The notes under the pieces were generated by a model. The model was not told the DNA's origin. It saw nothing but the letters and a program-made list of their open reading frames with translations, and ran no database searches. From assembly GCA_963736325.1 (NCBI GenBank), contig CAVTOG010000017.1, positions 558,001 through 622,000 on the forward strand: a stretch of DNA of 64,000 bases, written 5' to 3'. The position numbers were made by a program, and so were the translations under genes. How positions within the stretch are numbered: position 1 is the stretch's first letter; every line of letters starts with the position of its first letter. Below are positions 16,392 to 25,354 of the stretch, piece by piece. Source of the stretch: Actinoallomurus sp963736325. Its GTDB lineage: Bacteria > Actinomycetota > Actinomycetes > Streptosporangiales > Streptosporangiaceae.

Positions 16392-17726
16392 TCAGGCGTA
16401 GACGGCGTCGTCGGTGAAGTCCGCTTTCGACCGGTCGGGCAGCAGAGCGGTCGCGATCAGGGTGAGCACCGAGGCGAGCACCATCATCGCCGAGATCGCG
16501 CCCCAGCCGAAGTCGTGCAGGAGCCACGTCGCCAGCAGCGGCGCGGGGCCTCCCGCGATCACCGAAGCGAGCTGGTAGCCGATGCCCGCGCCGCCGTAAC
16601 GGAGCTTGGTCGGGAACACCTCGGCGATGAGCGCTGCCTGCGGGCCGTACTGCATGGAGTGCGGCACCTGGGCCAGGACCACGGTGAGGAAGACGACGAC
16701 GGCGACGCCGGTGTTGATCAGGGCGAAGTACGGGAAGGCGATGAGGCCCATGACGATCGCACCCGCGGCGTAGACGCGTTTTCGGCCGAGCGTGTCGCTG
16801 AGGTTGCCGAACGTCGGGATGAGGATCAGTTCCAGGGCGGCGGCCACCGCGACCGCGTTCAGCGCGAACGACTTGCCCTGGCCGCCCTCCTTCACGATGT
16901 ACGTCAGGGCGAACGAGGTGAAGATGTAGAACGGCATCTGCTCCGAGCAGCGGAGGAACGCGCTGAGCAGGATCTCCTTGGGATGCCGCTTGATGACGTC
17001 CTTGACCGGCACCTTCGAGATCTTCTGCTCCTCGACGGCCTCCGCGAACAGCGGCGTCTCCATCACGCGGAGCCGCACCCACAGCCCGATGCCGACGAGC
17101 ACGAGGCTGAACAGGAACGGGATGCGCCAGCCCCATTCCTTGAACGCGTCGCCGCTCGCCGTGGCGACCGACGACATGGCGACCGTGCCGATGATCAACC
17201 CGATGGGGACGCCGATCTGCGGCCAGCTGGCCATCAGACCGCGTCTCTTCGGGTTGCCCCACTCCATGGAGAGCAGCACCGAGCCGCTCCACTCGCCGCC
17301 GACCGCGATGCCCTGCAGCAGGCGGAGAACCACGAGCAGGATCGGGGCCGTGATCCCGATGGAGTTCGTGCCGGGCAGCAGGCCGATCAGCGCGCTCGAC
17401 ACCCCCATGAGCACCAGGGTGACGATGAGCGTGGCCTTGCGGCCCAGCCGGTCACCCCAGTGCCCGAAGATGGCGGCGCCGACAGGTCTCGCGGCGAAGC
17501 CGATCGCGTACGTCGCGAACGACTCGAGCGTCCCGGCGTAGTCGCTCGAACTCGGGAAGAAAACGTCCTTGAAGACCACGGCCGCGGCCGTGTTGTAGAG
17601 AAAGAAGTCGTACCACTCGATCGAGGTGCCGACCACGCTGGCGATGGCCGCCATGCGCACCTGCGATCCACGCTCGGCTTCGTCGACCGAGCGCGCTCGT
17701 CGTGCCTCATCCGGCTCCAGGACCAT
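16392..17726 (-). CDS. MFS transporter of the metabolite:H+ symporter (ProP/ShiA-like) family
   Basis: This is a 444-residue membrane protein with 12 predicted segments. The ATG follows AGGAGGATTCG. Diagnostic pieces are ASVVGTSIEWYDFFLYNTAA at about residues 29–48, YAIGFAARPVGAAIFGHWGD, then RLGRKATLI, LRLLQGIAVGGEWSGSVLL, and FGNLSDTLGRKRVYAAGAI in the second half. This subfamily takes up small metabolites such as carboxylates, betaine or shikimate by proton symport. No catabolic gene adjoins it, so the substrate is unknown. Confidence 0.9.
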   Translation of the reverse strand: MVLEPDEARRARSVDEAERGSQVRMAAIASVVGTSIEWYDFFLYNTAAAVVFKDVFFPSSSDYAGTLESFATYAIGFAARPVGAAIFGHWGDRLGRKATLIVTLVLMGVSSALIGLLPGTNSIGITAPILLVVLRLLQGIAVGGEWSGSVLLSMEWGNPKRRGLMASWPQIGVPIGLIIGTVAMSSVATASGDAFKEWGWRIPFLFSLVLVGIGLWVRLRVMETPLFAEAVEEQKISKVPVKDVIKRHPKEILLSAFLRCSEQMPFYIFTSFALTYIVKEGGQGKSFALNAVAVAAALELILIPTFGNLSDTLGRKRVYAAGAIVMGLIAFPYFALINTGVAVVVFLTVVLAQVPHSMQYGPQAALIAEVFPTKLRYGGAGIGYQLASVIAGGPAPLLATWLLHDFGWGAISAMMVLASVLTLIATALLPDRSKADFTDDAVYA

Positions 17727-17832
17727 CGAATCCTCCTGTTGCCCCCGATCTTGGCAGTGGAGGACCTACTACCCTTTTGAGCGGACCGGAACACTCCTGA
17801 TGTGCTGCAGTACGAAAAGTCGGAGAAGCGGC

Positions 17833-19419
17833 TCAGGTGAGCGTCATCGCGTCCTCTACCTGGCGGCCGGAACGTACGAGAAGGCTCAGCAGCGCCGCCG
17901 TGAACGCGACACTCGCGCTGACCATGAACGCCAGATGCATGCCGTCCATGAACGACAGGTCGCTCACCTTGGTGATCGCCGCGGCGAGCTGGGGCGTGGC
18001 GTTCTTCGGCACCGGGGGGACGCCCTGGGAGATGGCGCCCTTCATCAGGTCGACCTGGGCGCCGGTCGGGGCGGGCAGCCCGGCGTCCTTCATGTGGCCA
18101 GGCAGGACCCCGGCGACGCGTGCGGTCATCACCGCGCCGAGCACCGAAGTGCCGAGCGCGCCGCCGACCTGCATCGCGACCTGCTGGAGACCGCCCGCGA
18201 CGCCGGCCAGGGCGACCGGCGCGTTGCCGACGATGATGTCGGTCGCGGCGACGATCACCGGGCTCAGGCCGATGCCGACGAACGCGAACCACGGGGCCAT
18301 CGAGACGACGCTCGCGTCCACGCCGAGGCGGGAGAGGCCGAGGAAGGCGACGCCCGCGAGGGCCATGCCGACGACCAGCGGGATACGCGGCCCCGACTTG
18401 GAGATCACCGCGCCGGACACCGGCGAGGCCACCATCATCGCGAGCATCATCGGCAGCAGCCGTACGCCGGTCTGCACCGGCGTCAGGTCGTGCACGCTCT
18501 GCAGGTAGAAGGTGAGGAAGAACATCCCGCCGAACATCCCGAACGCCATCAGCATCATGAGCACGACGCCCACGGACAGCGGCATCGAGCGGAACAGCCC
18601 CAGCGGCAGCAGCGGATGACGGGCGCGCGACTCACGGAGGACGAAGGCGGCCAGCAGCACGACCGCGGCGGCGAAGAACCCGATCGTCTTCGCGTCGCCC
18701 CAGCCGTACACCGGAGCCTTGATGACGGCCCAGACCAGGGAGAAGAGCATCCCGGACAGGAGCAGAACGCCGGGGATGTCGAAGCTCGACCGCTCGCGGC
18801 CCTTGGCGCTCACCAGGAACAGGCCGCCGACGACGAGGGCGATGATGCCGACCGGCACGTTGATGAAGAACACCGACTGCCAGTTGATGTGCTGGACGAG
18901 CAGGCCGCCGACGATCGGGCCGGCCGCCGTCGAGGCCGCGATGCAGGCGCCCCAGATGCCGATGGCCATGTTCAGGCGCTCGGCCGGGAACGCCGCGCGT
19001 AGCAGGCCCAGCGCGGTCGGCTGGAGCATCGCGCCGAAGATCCCCTGGATCACCCGCAGCGCGATCATCAGCCCGATGTCCTTGGACAGCCCGATGCCGG
19101 CGGACGTGAGGGCGAACCCGACGACGCCGATCAGGAAGACCGGCTTGTGCCCGATCCGGTCGCCGAGCTTGCCCGCGGTGATCAGCGAGACGGCGAGCGC
19201 GAGCAGGTAGCCATTGGTCACCCACTGCAGGTCCGGCAGTGACGCGCCGAGGTCCTTGGAGATCGCCGGGTTGGCGATGGCGACCACGGTGCCGTCGAGC
19301 GTGACCATGATGACGCCGAGCGCGACGGCCACGAGCGTCAGCCAGGCGTTCCCCCGGCCGCGCCGGCCGTCATCGTCCCGCTCGAGCGGCGGGCTTTCCG
19401 ATACGGCGGGTTGAGACAT
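17833..19419 (-). CDS. MFS drug exporter, DHA2 (EmrB/QacA) family, 14 membrane segments
   Basis: This is a 528-residue efflux pump. The first segment is LVAVALGVIMVTLDGTVVAI, giving the DHA2 motif LDxTVVxxAxP, then WVTNGYLLALAVSLITAGKL followed by GDRIGHK (motif A) and ALRVIQGIFGAMLQPTALGL. Motif C-type glycines appear in AAGPIVGGLLVQHINWQSVF followed by FINVP. About 14 segments are seen. No adjacent regulator or biosynthetic cluster points to a given drug; it may be a general proton-driven exporter. Confidence 0.9.
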   Translation of the reverse strand: MSQPAVSESPPLERDDDGRRGRGNAWLTLVAVALGVIMVTLDGTVVAIANPAISKDLGASLPDLQWVTNGYLLALAVSLITAGKLGDRIGHKPVFLIGVVGFALTSAGIGLSKDIGLMIALRVIQGIFGAMLQPTALGLLRAAFPAERLNMAIGIWGACIAASTAAGPIVGGLLVQHINWQSVFFINVPVGIIALVVGGLFLVSAKGRERSSFDIPGVLLLSGMLFSLVWAVIKAPVYGWGDAKTIGFFAAAVVLLAAFVLRESRARHPLLPLGLFRSMPLSVGVVLMMLMAFGMFGGMFFLTFYLQSVHDLTPVQTGVRLLPMMLAMMVASPVSGAVISKSGPRIPLVVGMALAGVAFLGLSRLGVDASVVSMAPWFAFVGIGLSPVIVAATDIIVGNAPVALAGVAGGLQQVAMQVGGALGTSVLGAVMTARVAGVLPGHMKDAGLPAPTGAQVDLMKGAISQGVPPVPKNATPQLAAAITKVSDLSFMDGMHLAFMVSASVAFTAALLSLLVRSGRQVEDAMTLT

Positions 19420-19487
19420 CCGATCCCCCTAGTGCGTCCGTCGTCCCCTGAAGCTATGGGCAGCCACCGACAGATGACACTCTTTTT

Positions 19488-21509
19488 TCAGGACATCGCC
19501 TCTCCATGAAGGGCCGCCGGGAGGTCGCGGGCGTGCAGGACGGTGAGCCGGGAGACCGCGCGGGTCAGGACGACGTAGAGGCGGCGCAGGCCGGGTGAGC
19601 GCTCGCCCTCCGGCTCGGCGTCGACGATGGCGCCGGGCTCCATGACGATCACCTCGTCGAACTCCAGGCCCTTGGCCTGCGTCGCCGGGGTGACCACGAG
19701 CCGTGCGCCGCCCAGGCCGTCGCGGAGGTCGGCGTGCTCGATCCCCTCGTCGGACAGGCGCGCGAGCAGCCCCGGCACGGCCTCGTCGGCGGCGATGATG
19801 CCGACCGATCCCTCGCCCGCGAGCGCCTCGCGGCAGGCCTCGGTCACGGCCGCCAGCACGTCGTCGGAGCGCCGGATGTGGAGCGAGCCGGGCGCGGACC
19901 GTACGGACGTCGGCGGCGCCAGCTCCGGAGCGATCAGGGGCAGCAGGCGGCTCGCGAAGTCGATGATCTGACGTGGCACGCGGTAGCCGCGGTCGAGCAC
20001 GGTCTGGTCCGCCTCGGGCTTGCCGAGGTGGCGCAGCAGCGCCGGCCAGTCGCCGACCGCCCACGGCGTCGTGCCCTGCGCGATGTCGCCCAGAACGGTC
20101 GCCGAGCCGGTCTCACAGCGCCGCCCGACGGCGCGGCACTCCATCGCCGACAGGTCCTGCGCCTCGTCCAGCACGACGTGGCCGAGGCTGGGCGTGCGGT
20201 TGATGAGGTCGGCGGTCTCGTCGATGAGCACGGCGTCGGCGCGCGACCAGCGGGCCGACTTCGGCCCCTTGGCGGGCTTGGCCCACAGCAGCGCCTCCTG
20301 CTCGGCGGGATCGAGCAGGCCCTCGGCGGCCGACGCGAGGAACTCCGCGTCCGAGAGAAGGCGCATCACCACGCGTACGGGGTCCAGAGCGGGCCACGCC
20401 TCGTCGACCATCGCCTTGACCGGGCGGGTGCGGCGTACGGACTCGTGCGTACGGTCGTCGCAGGCCTCGCCCCCCTGCTCCATGCGGACCAGGATGGCGT
20501 GCGCGATGCGGTGGGACAGCAGGTCGCGCCCTGCCCCGTACCGCACGCCGCGCTCGCGCAGGACCTGGGCCATCTCGGTGATCTCGTACGCCGGGATCCG
20601 CCAGCGGCGGGTGCCGCGCGGGAGCATGAGCGCCTCGGCGGGCTCGCGCAGGTGGCTCCAGACGGCGCGGCGGAGCACCTCGGCCATCCGCGCGTCGCCC
20701 TTGAGCCGCCCGACGTGGCTCTCGTCGCGCGCCTTCACCGGGACGGAGTCGAGCAGCCCTTCGAGGGTGCGCTGCTTGACGTCGACCTCGCCGAGCGCGG
20801 GCAGCACGCCGCGGATGTAGTCGAGGAAGGAGGAACTGGGGCCGATGACGAGCACGCCGCCGCGCCGCATCCGCTCCCGGTGCGCGTAGAGGAGGTAGGC
20901 GACCCGGTGGAGGCCGACGGCGGTCTTGCCGGTGCCGGGAGCGCCCTGGACGCAGAGCGTGCGCTCGGCCTCGGCGCGGACGATGTCGTCCTGTTCGGGC
21001 TGGATCGTCGCGACGATGTCGCGCATCGGGCCCACGCGCGGGCGCTCGATCTCCTCGATCAGGATCCGTGACTCCGACGGAGAGGTGAAGTCCTCGTCCT
21101 CGAACGCGGTCAGCTCGCCGCGGGAGTAGCCGAACCGGCGGCGCATGGACAGGCCCATCGGATCGGCCGTGCTCGCCTTGTAGAACGGCCGCGACATGGG
21201 CGCACGCCAGTCGATCACGAGAGGCTCGCCGCCCTCGTCGTGCACGTGCCGCCGCCCGACGTAGAGGCGTTCCTCTTCATAGTCGAGGCGGCCGAAGAAC
21301 AACGCGGTCGACGGGTCGTCCAGCAGGGACTCGGCGCGCCTGGCGAGGTCGCGGGCGAGCGCCTGCGCCGACACCCAGTCGCCCGCCGCGGAGGCGTCCA
21401 GGGACAGGACGTTGTCCCGCATCTTCCCCAGCGCCTCGCGTGAGACGCGGAGGTGGGTGCGCTCCGCCGTCATCACCGCGTCCGTCTCCTCAGCTTCCCG
21501 GGCAGGCAT
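19488..21509 (-). CDS. HelD/HelR-type superfamily 1 ATPase (RNA polymerase recycling motor)
   Basis: This is a 673-residue UvrD-like protein with the HelD layout. The N-terminal part contains GDWVSAQALARDLARRAESL, FFGRLDYEEERLYVGRRHV and LVIDWRAPMSRPFYKAS, which is diagnostic of HelD. Walker A is QGAPGTGKTAVGLHR (about 188–202), motif II is HVVLDEAQDLSAMEC, and the C-terminal motifs include LDRGYRVPRQIIDFA and VVTPATQAKGLEFDEVIVME. HelD proteins clear stalled RNA polymerase from DNA, and HelR forms confer rifampicin tolerance. The upstream region shows no obvious rifampicin-associated element. It is divergent from the quinone oxidoreductase gene. Confidence 0.88.
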   Translation of the reverse strand: MPAREAEETDAVMTAERTHLRVSREALGKMRDNVLSLDASAAGDWVSAQALARDLARRAESLLDDPSTALFFGRLDYEEERLYVGRRHVHDEGGEPLVIDWRAPMSRPFYKASTADPMGLSMRRRFGYSRGELTAFEDEDFTSPSESRILIEEIERPRVGPMRDIVATIQPEQDDIVRAEAERTLCVQGAPGTGKTAVGLHRVAYLLYAHRERMRRGGVLVIGPSSSFLDYIRGVLPALGEVDVKQRTLEGLLDSVPVKARDESHVGRLKGDARMAEVLRRAVWSHLREPAEALMLPRGTRRWRIPAYEITEMAQVLRERGVRYGAGRDLLSHRIAHAILVRMEQGGEACDDRTHESVRRTRPVKAMVDEAWPALDPVRVVMRLLSDAEFLASAAEGLLDPAEQEALLWAKPAKGPKSARWSRADAVLIDETADLINRTPSLGHVVLDEAQDLSAMECRAVGRRCETGSATVLGDIAQGTTPWAVGDWPALLRHLGKPEADQTVLDRGYRVPRQIIDFASRLLPLIAPELAPPTSVRSAPGSLHIRRSDDVLAAVTEACREALAGEGSVGIIAADEAVPGLLARLSDEGIEHADLRDGLGGARLVVTPATQAKGLEFDEVIVMEPGAIVDAEPEGERSPGLRRLYVVLTRAVSRLTVLHARDLPAALHGEAMS

Positions 21510-21605
21510 GACGAAACCCCTTCGGTCGCGGTGTGGGAGCCCAAAGTCGCTAACTTAGTACGGAGCCGCGCCCGGCTCACCTCCATTTCCTCGCCGTGCG
21601 CTAGT

Positions 21606-21623
21606 GTTCGATTAATATCGAAC
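21606..21623. promoter_or_regulatory. Palindromic operator GTTCGAT-N4-ATCGAAC
   Basis: Seven-base perfect inverted arms separated by TAAT lie in the gap between the divergent HelD-like and quinone oxidoreductase genes, just before the latter's ribosome site (GGAGGGG). The size and AT centre fit a TetR- or MarR-type repressor site. No candidate regulator gene adjoins it. Confidence 0.55.
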
Positions 21624-21639
21624 CAATGGAGGGGTCGTC

Positions 21640-22593
21640 ATGCGCGCGATCGTCGTAACGGAGTTCGGCGGACCCGAGGTCCTGAAAACCACCGACTACG
21701 AGGACCCGCAGGCGAAGCAGGGCGAGATCGTGATCGACGTCGCCGCGTGCGGGGTCAACTTCCGCGACGTCTACGAGCGCACCGGCGCCTACCCCAAGCC
21801 GCTGCCCTACATTCCCGGCGCCGAAGGCGCCGGCCGGGTCACCGCGGTCGGCGCGGGCGTGACCGGCGTGCAGGTCGGCGACCTGGTCGCCTCCGCCGGG
21901 CTGAAGGGCGGATACGCCGGACGCGCCGTGGTCGACGCCGCGCAGGCCGTGCCGGTCTCCGGTGTCGGGCCCGAGACGGCCGCCGCCGTGCTCCTGCAGG
22001 GCCTGACCGCCCACTACCTGAGCCACTCGACGTACCCCGTCAAGCCGGGCGACACGGCCGTGGTGCACGCCGCCGCCGGCGGTGTCGGCCTGCTGCTCAC
22101 CCAGATGGTCAAGCTGCGCGGCGGCCGGGTCATCGCCACCGTCTCCACGGCCGAGAAGGAGAAGCTCGCCCGCGACGCCGGCGCCGACGAGGTCCTGCGC
22201 TACGACGACTTCCCCGAGCAGGTACGCCGCCTGGCCGGCGACGTGCACGTGGTCTACGACGGCGTCGGGAAGACGACGTTCGACGGCGGCCTGGAGGTCC
22301 TGCGCCCGCGCGGCACGATGGCCCTGTACGGCGCCGCGAGCGGCCCGGTGCCGCCGGTCGACCCGCAGCGCCTCAACTCCTCCGGGTCGCTCTTCCTGAC
22401 CCGGCCCACCCTCGGCGACTACGTCGCCGACCGGGACGAGCTGATGTGGCGCACCCGCGACATCTTCGGCTGGATCGCGGCCGGCGACCTCTCGGTGCAC
22501 ATCGGCGGGCGCTACGCGCTCGACGAGGCCGGGAAGGCGCACGAGGACCTGGAGGCCCGGCGGACAACTGGGAAACTCGTGCTAATCCCGTAA
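21640..22593 (+). CDS. Quinone oxidoreductase (zinc-free MDR family)
   Basis: This is a 317-residue NADPH:quinone reductase. The ATG follows GGAGGGGTCGTC. The N-terminal GroES-like domain reads MRAIVVTEFGGPEVLKTTDY and VNFRDVYERTGAYPKPLPYI. The nucleotide-binding motif is VVHAAAGGVGLLLTQMVKLR (AAxGGVG) at about 145–164, followed by RVIATVSTAEKEKLARDAGA. It lacks the catalytic zinc Cys/His set of alcohol dehydrogenases. It probably handles redox-active quinones under the control of the palindrome at 21606. Confidence 0.93.
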   Translation: MRAIVVTEFGGPEVLKTTDYEDPQAKQGEIVIDVAACGVNFRDVYERTGAYPKPLPYIPGAEGAGRVTAVGAGVTGVQVGDLVASAGLKGGYAGRAVVDAAQAVPVSGVGPETAAAVLLQGLTAHYLSHSTYPVKPGDTAVVHAAAGGVGLLLTQMVKLRGGRVIATVSTAEKEKLARDAGADEVLRYDDFPEQVRRLAGDVHVVYDGVGKTTFDGGLEVLRPRGTMALYGAASGPVPPVDPQRLNSSGSLFLTRPTLGDYVADRDELMWRTRDIFGWIAAGDLSVHIGGRYALDEAGKAHEDLEARRTTGKLVLIP

Positions 22594-22657
22594 AAGGGGA
22601 ACGAACCAGACCTTCCCAGTAGTCTTATCGCTCCGTGTACTGGGAGGATCTGGCCGC

Positions 22658-24313
22658 GTGACCGCTAACCACGTCATCAATCCCCTGCGTTCGAGCGACC
22701 CGCAGCAGCTCGGTGCCTACCGGCTCGTCGGCCGCATCGGGCGCGGCGGCATGGGGACGGTCTACCTCGCGGAGAGCTCGAGCGGCGAGCGGGCCGCGGT
22801 CAAGGTGATCAACCCCGACCTCGCCGACGATGACCTGTTCCGCGACCGTTTCCGCCGCGAGGTCGAGTCCGCGCGGCGCGTACGCCGTTTCTGCACGGCG
22901 CCGGTGCTCGACGCGCAGCTCGACGGCGAGCCGCTGTTCATCGTCACCGAGTTCGTCGACGGGCCCAACCTCGACGAGTTCGTCCGCACTAGCGGGCCGA
23001 TGCGCGGGTCGAGTCTGGAGCACCTGGCCGTCGGGGTCGCGACGGCCCTGACCGCGATCCACGGCGCCGGAGTCGTCCACCGCGACCTGAAGCCGGCGAA
23101 CGTCCTGCTGTCCTCGATGGGGCCGCGCGTCATCGACTTCGGCATCGCCCGCGCGCTCGACACGGTCTCCGGGGCGACGCGCACCGGCCAGTTCATCGGC
23201 ACACCGGCCTACATGGCGCCCGAGCTGATCGGCGGCGAGACCGCCTCCCCGGCCGCGGACGTGTTCGCCTGGGGCTGCGTCGTCGCGTACGCCGGCACAG
23301 GCAAGCCGCCGTTCGACGCGCCGACCGTCCCGTCCGTGCTCTACAAGATCAGCCACGGTGAGCCGGCCATCGGCGAGATGGACGAGGCCCTCCGGCACCT
23401 GGTGGAGCGCGCCCTCTCCAAGGACCCGCTGCAGCGCCCGTCCTCACAAGAACTGCTCGACGCGCTGACCGGCCGTCGCGACGCCGACTCCGCCGTCGCC
23501 GCCGAGACCGTCGGCCGTACGTGGGCGGTGCCGAACCAGCGGGCGACGATGCCCGACGCCGCCTCGACCAAGGCGATGCCGCCGATGCGGGCGGCCTCCG
23601 CCCGTCCGGCCTCTCGGCGGGGGTGGATACTCGGGGCGGCCGCGCTCGCCGTGCTGCTCGTGCTCGGCGTCGGCGGCTACGCGCTGTTCGGCGGCTCCGG
23701 CGGGCCGCCGGAGAACACCAGCCTCGTCTACGGCGACGACTTCTCCAACACGAGCTCCGGCTGGGACGGCTCCACCTGGATCTCCGGGAGCGGCTACACC
23801 CAGGCCGGCTACCGCATCGACGCGGGCGACAGCATCTACCAGCGCCGCCCGTCGGTCGCGCCGTTCAAGGGCACGCTCCCCGACCGCGTGCTCGTCGGCG
23901 CGGACGCGTCGATCCTGGGCGGGCCGAAGTACGGGATGTTCGGCATCTTCTGCCGGGCGGTCGGTGACGGCGACGACGCCGCCTACTACGAGCTGCTCGT
24001 ACGGGCCGACGGGCAGGGCACGCTCATCCGCAGGGCGGCCGGCAAGAGCGGGAGCAAGCAGCTGGCCCAGACGTCCTCGGCCCCCGGGTTCAAGAAGGAC
24101 AAGAAGAACCACCTGCAGGCCGCGTGCGAGCAGGAGGGCAAGAAGGTCCACCTGCGCCTGTGGATCAACGGGAGCCTCGCGGCCGAGACGACGGACGCCG
24201 ACGCCCCGCTGCCGAACGGCGCCACCGGGCTCGTCACCGAGCTGAGCAACGCCGGAAGCGGCGGCAACCTGATGATGCTCTTCGACAACTTCCTGCTGTC
24301 GTCGATCCACTGA
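22658..24313 (+). CDS. Receptor-type Ser/Thr protein kinase with extracellular concanavalin-like domain
   Basis: This is a 551-residue transmembrane kinase. The GTG at 22658 follows GGGAGGATC. The kinase domain spans about 20–270: glycine loop GRIGRGGMGTVYLA, Lys49 in AAVKVI, catalytic loop HRDLKPANVLL (Asp143), DFG 160–162, and GTPAYMAPEL. A linker rich in Met/Ala/Pro follows, then one membrane helix at about 322–344. The outside ~200 residues (FSNTSSGWDGSTWISGSGYT ... FDNFLLSSI) have the strand pattern of concanavalin/LamG-like folds and could sense sugars or cell-wall glycans. Kinase activity is well supported; the ligand is inference. Confidence 0.92.
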   Translation: MTANHVINPLRSSDPQQLGAYRLVGRIGRGGMGTVYLAESSSGERAAVKVINPDLADDDLFRDRFRREVESARRVRRFCTAPVLDAQLDGEPLFIVTEFVDGPNLDEFVRTSGPMRGSSLEHLAVGVATALTAIHGAGVVHRDLKPANVLLSSMGPRVIDFGIARALDTVSGATRTGQFIGTPAYMAPELIGGETASPAADVFAWGCVVAYAGTGKPPFDAPTVPSVLYKISHGEPAIGEMDEALRHLVERALSKDPLQRPSSQELLDALTGRRDADSAVAAETVGRTWAVPNQRATMPDAASTKAMPPMRAASARPASRRGWILGAAALAVLLVLGVGGYALFGGSGGPPENTSLVYGDDFSNTSSGWDGSTWISGSGYTQAGYRIDAGDSIYQRRPSVAPFKGTLPDRVLVGADASILGGPKYGMFGIFCRAVGDGDDAAYYELLVRADGQGTLIRRAAGKSGSKQLAQTSSAPGFKKDKKNHLQAACEQEGKKVHLRLWINGSLAAETTDADAPLPNGATGLVTELSNAGSGGNLMMLFDNFLLSSIH

Positions 24314-24320
24314 ACCGGGG

Positions 24321-25127
24321 TCAGAACTCGCGGAGGCCGCCGCTCTGGTCGACCGTGAACACGTGGCGGCTGGCCGCGCAGATGGTCTCCAGGACGTGCA
24401 CGGGCGCGTCTTCGACGGAGTAGGCGGCCCGGAGCAGCTGGACGACCCACTCGCCGTGGTCGAGCTGGAGGGACTCGGTCTCGTGGCGGGTCGCCGGGCG
24501 CGCCACGAGCGTCTCCTCGGCGTGGCCGAAGCGATGGCCGAGGGCCTGCAGGGCGTCCTGCAGATCCGTGGTCGCGGTCTCGACGTCGGCGACCGGGGTG
24601 TCGGCGAACAGGTCGGCGCGGAAGAAGGAGCCGACGAGCCGTATCGGGACGCCGTCCGCGATGATCCGGCGGCGCCGGGCGAGGACCTCGTCGCCGGCCC
24701 GTATTCGCATGAGGCTCGCGACGTGCTCGCTGGACTCCTCACGACCGGAGGTCAGGAGGCTCACCTCAAGGCGTACGCCCTGGCGCTCGGCCGCGGCGGC
24801 GAATGTGTGCGCGGGGCCGCCCAGGCCCGGCGCGGTCGGCAGGGAGCGATGGACGATCACCTGCGGCCCGGGCTCGCAGGCGGGCTCGGGGGCCCGCGCG
24901 GTCGACCCCTTGCGCATCTGCGAGATGCGGCCGGGCGAGACGCCGAGCACGTTGGCGATCTCCTCGAGCCGGTGCCCGGTCTCGCGCGCCTCGGCGATCG
25001 CCTGCCGCCGCATGCGTGCGGCCTCCTCGACCAGGCCCTGCTGCTCGGACATGGCGTGGCCGATCGCCCTCGCTCGCTCGATGGGGTCGGCGATTGCGGC
25101 GATCTCGCGGAGTGTGGTGAGGTTCAC
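24321..25127 (-). CDS. UTRA-domain regulator with a non-GntR (sigma-like) HTH
   Basis: This is a 268-residue regulator starting at GTG 25127. The C-terminal half is a UTRA ligand domain: LEVSLLTSGREESSEHVASL, IRAGDEVLARRRRIIADGVP, LVGSFFRADLF and the closing VQLLRAAYSVEDAPVHVLET. The N-terminus is not the winged helix of GntR but a helical segment followed by a sigma-70-region-4-like HTH (MRRQAIAEARETGHRLEEIA, then NVLGVSPGRISQMRKG at about 65–80). It is divergent from the small ORF/anti-sigma ATPase pair at 25256–25722 and may control them. The ligand is unknown. Confidence 0.82.
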   Translation of the reverse strand: MNLTTLREIAAIADPIERARAIGHAMSEQQGLVEEAARMRRQAIAEARETGHRLEEIANVLGVSPGRISQMRKGSTARAPEPACEPGPQVIVHRSLPTAPGLGGPAHTFAAAAERQGVRLEVSLLTSGREESSEHVASLMRIRAGDEVLARRRRIIADGVPIRLVGSFFRADLFADTPVADVETATTDLQDALQALGHRFGHAEETLVARPATRHETESLQLDHGEWVVQLLRAAYSVEDAPVHVLETICAASRHVFTVDQSGGLREF

Positions 25128-25170
25128 AGCGTCGGCGCTCCGGTCTTCAAGACGAACTTTAGGCCCCCTG

Positions 25171-25200
25171 TTGCACGGTAACGCATCGTGGTCGTATGCT
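25171..25200 (+). promoter_or_regulatory. Predicted housekeeping-type promoter
   Basis: TTGCAC (25171–25176) and TATGCT (25195–25200) are separated by 18 bases, close to the HrdB consensus. The element lies in the 128-base divergent gap and points to the small ORF that begins at 25256. Confidence 0.55.
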
Positions 25201-25255
25201 CACAGCATAGATGGTTTACCTCCCCTAAACCCATTCCCGAGAGGGTTTTCCCGCC

Positions 25256-25354
25256 ATGAGCGAAACAGCATTCGGTTCCCCCGACCAGCGTGATATGTGG
25301 GGGATCGGAGGCACAGACAGGGTCACGTCCGGGATGTCACGGACGGTGATCTGA
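25256..25354 (+). CDS. Short ORF (32 aa) translationally coupled to the anti-sigma-type ATPase
   Basis: An ATG at 25256, preceded by GAGAGGG, opens a 32-residue frame beginning MSETAFGSPDQRDMW and ending SRTVI. Its TGA overlaps the ATG of the next gene (TGATG), the usual mark of translational coupling. The ATPase gene itself has no strong ribosome site, so its expression may depend on ribosomes ending here. No family is recognised. It could be a regulatory leader or a functional micropeptide. Confidence 0.45.
   Translation: MSETAFGSPDQRDMWGIGGTDRVTSGMSRTVI

Noticed and set aside
21510..21639. Rifampicin-associated element before the HelD-like gene
   Set aside because: I looked for the long GC-rich inverted repeat of that element and found only the AT-centred palindrome at 21606, which does not match.
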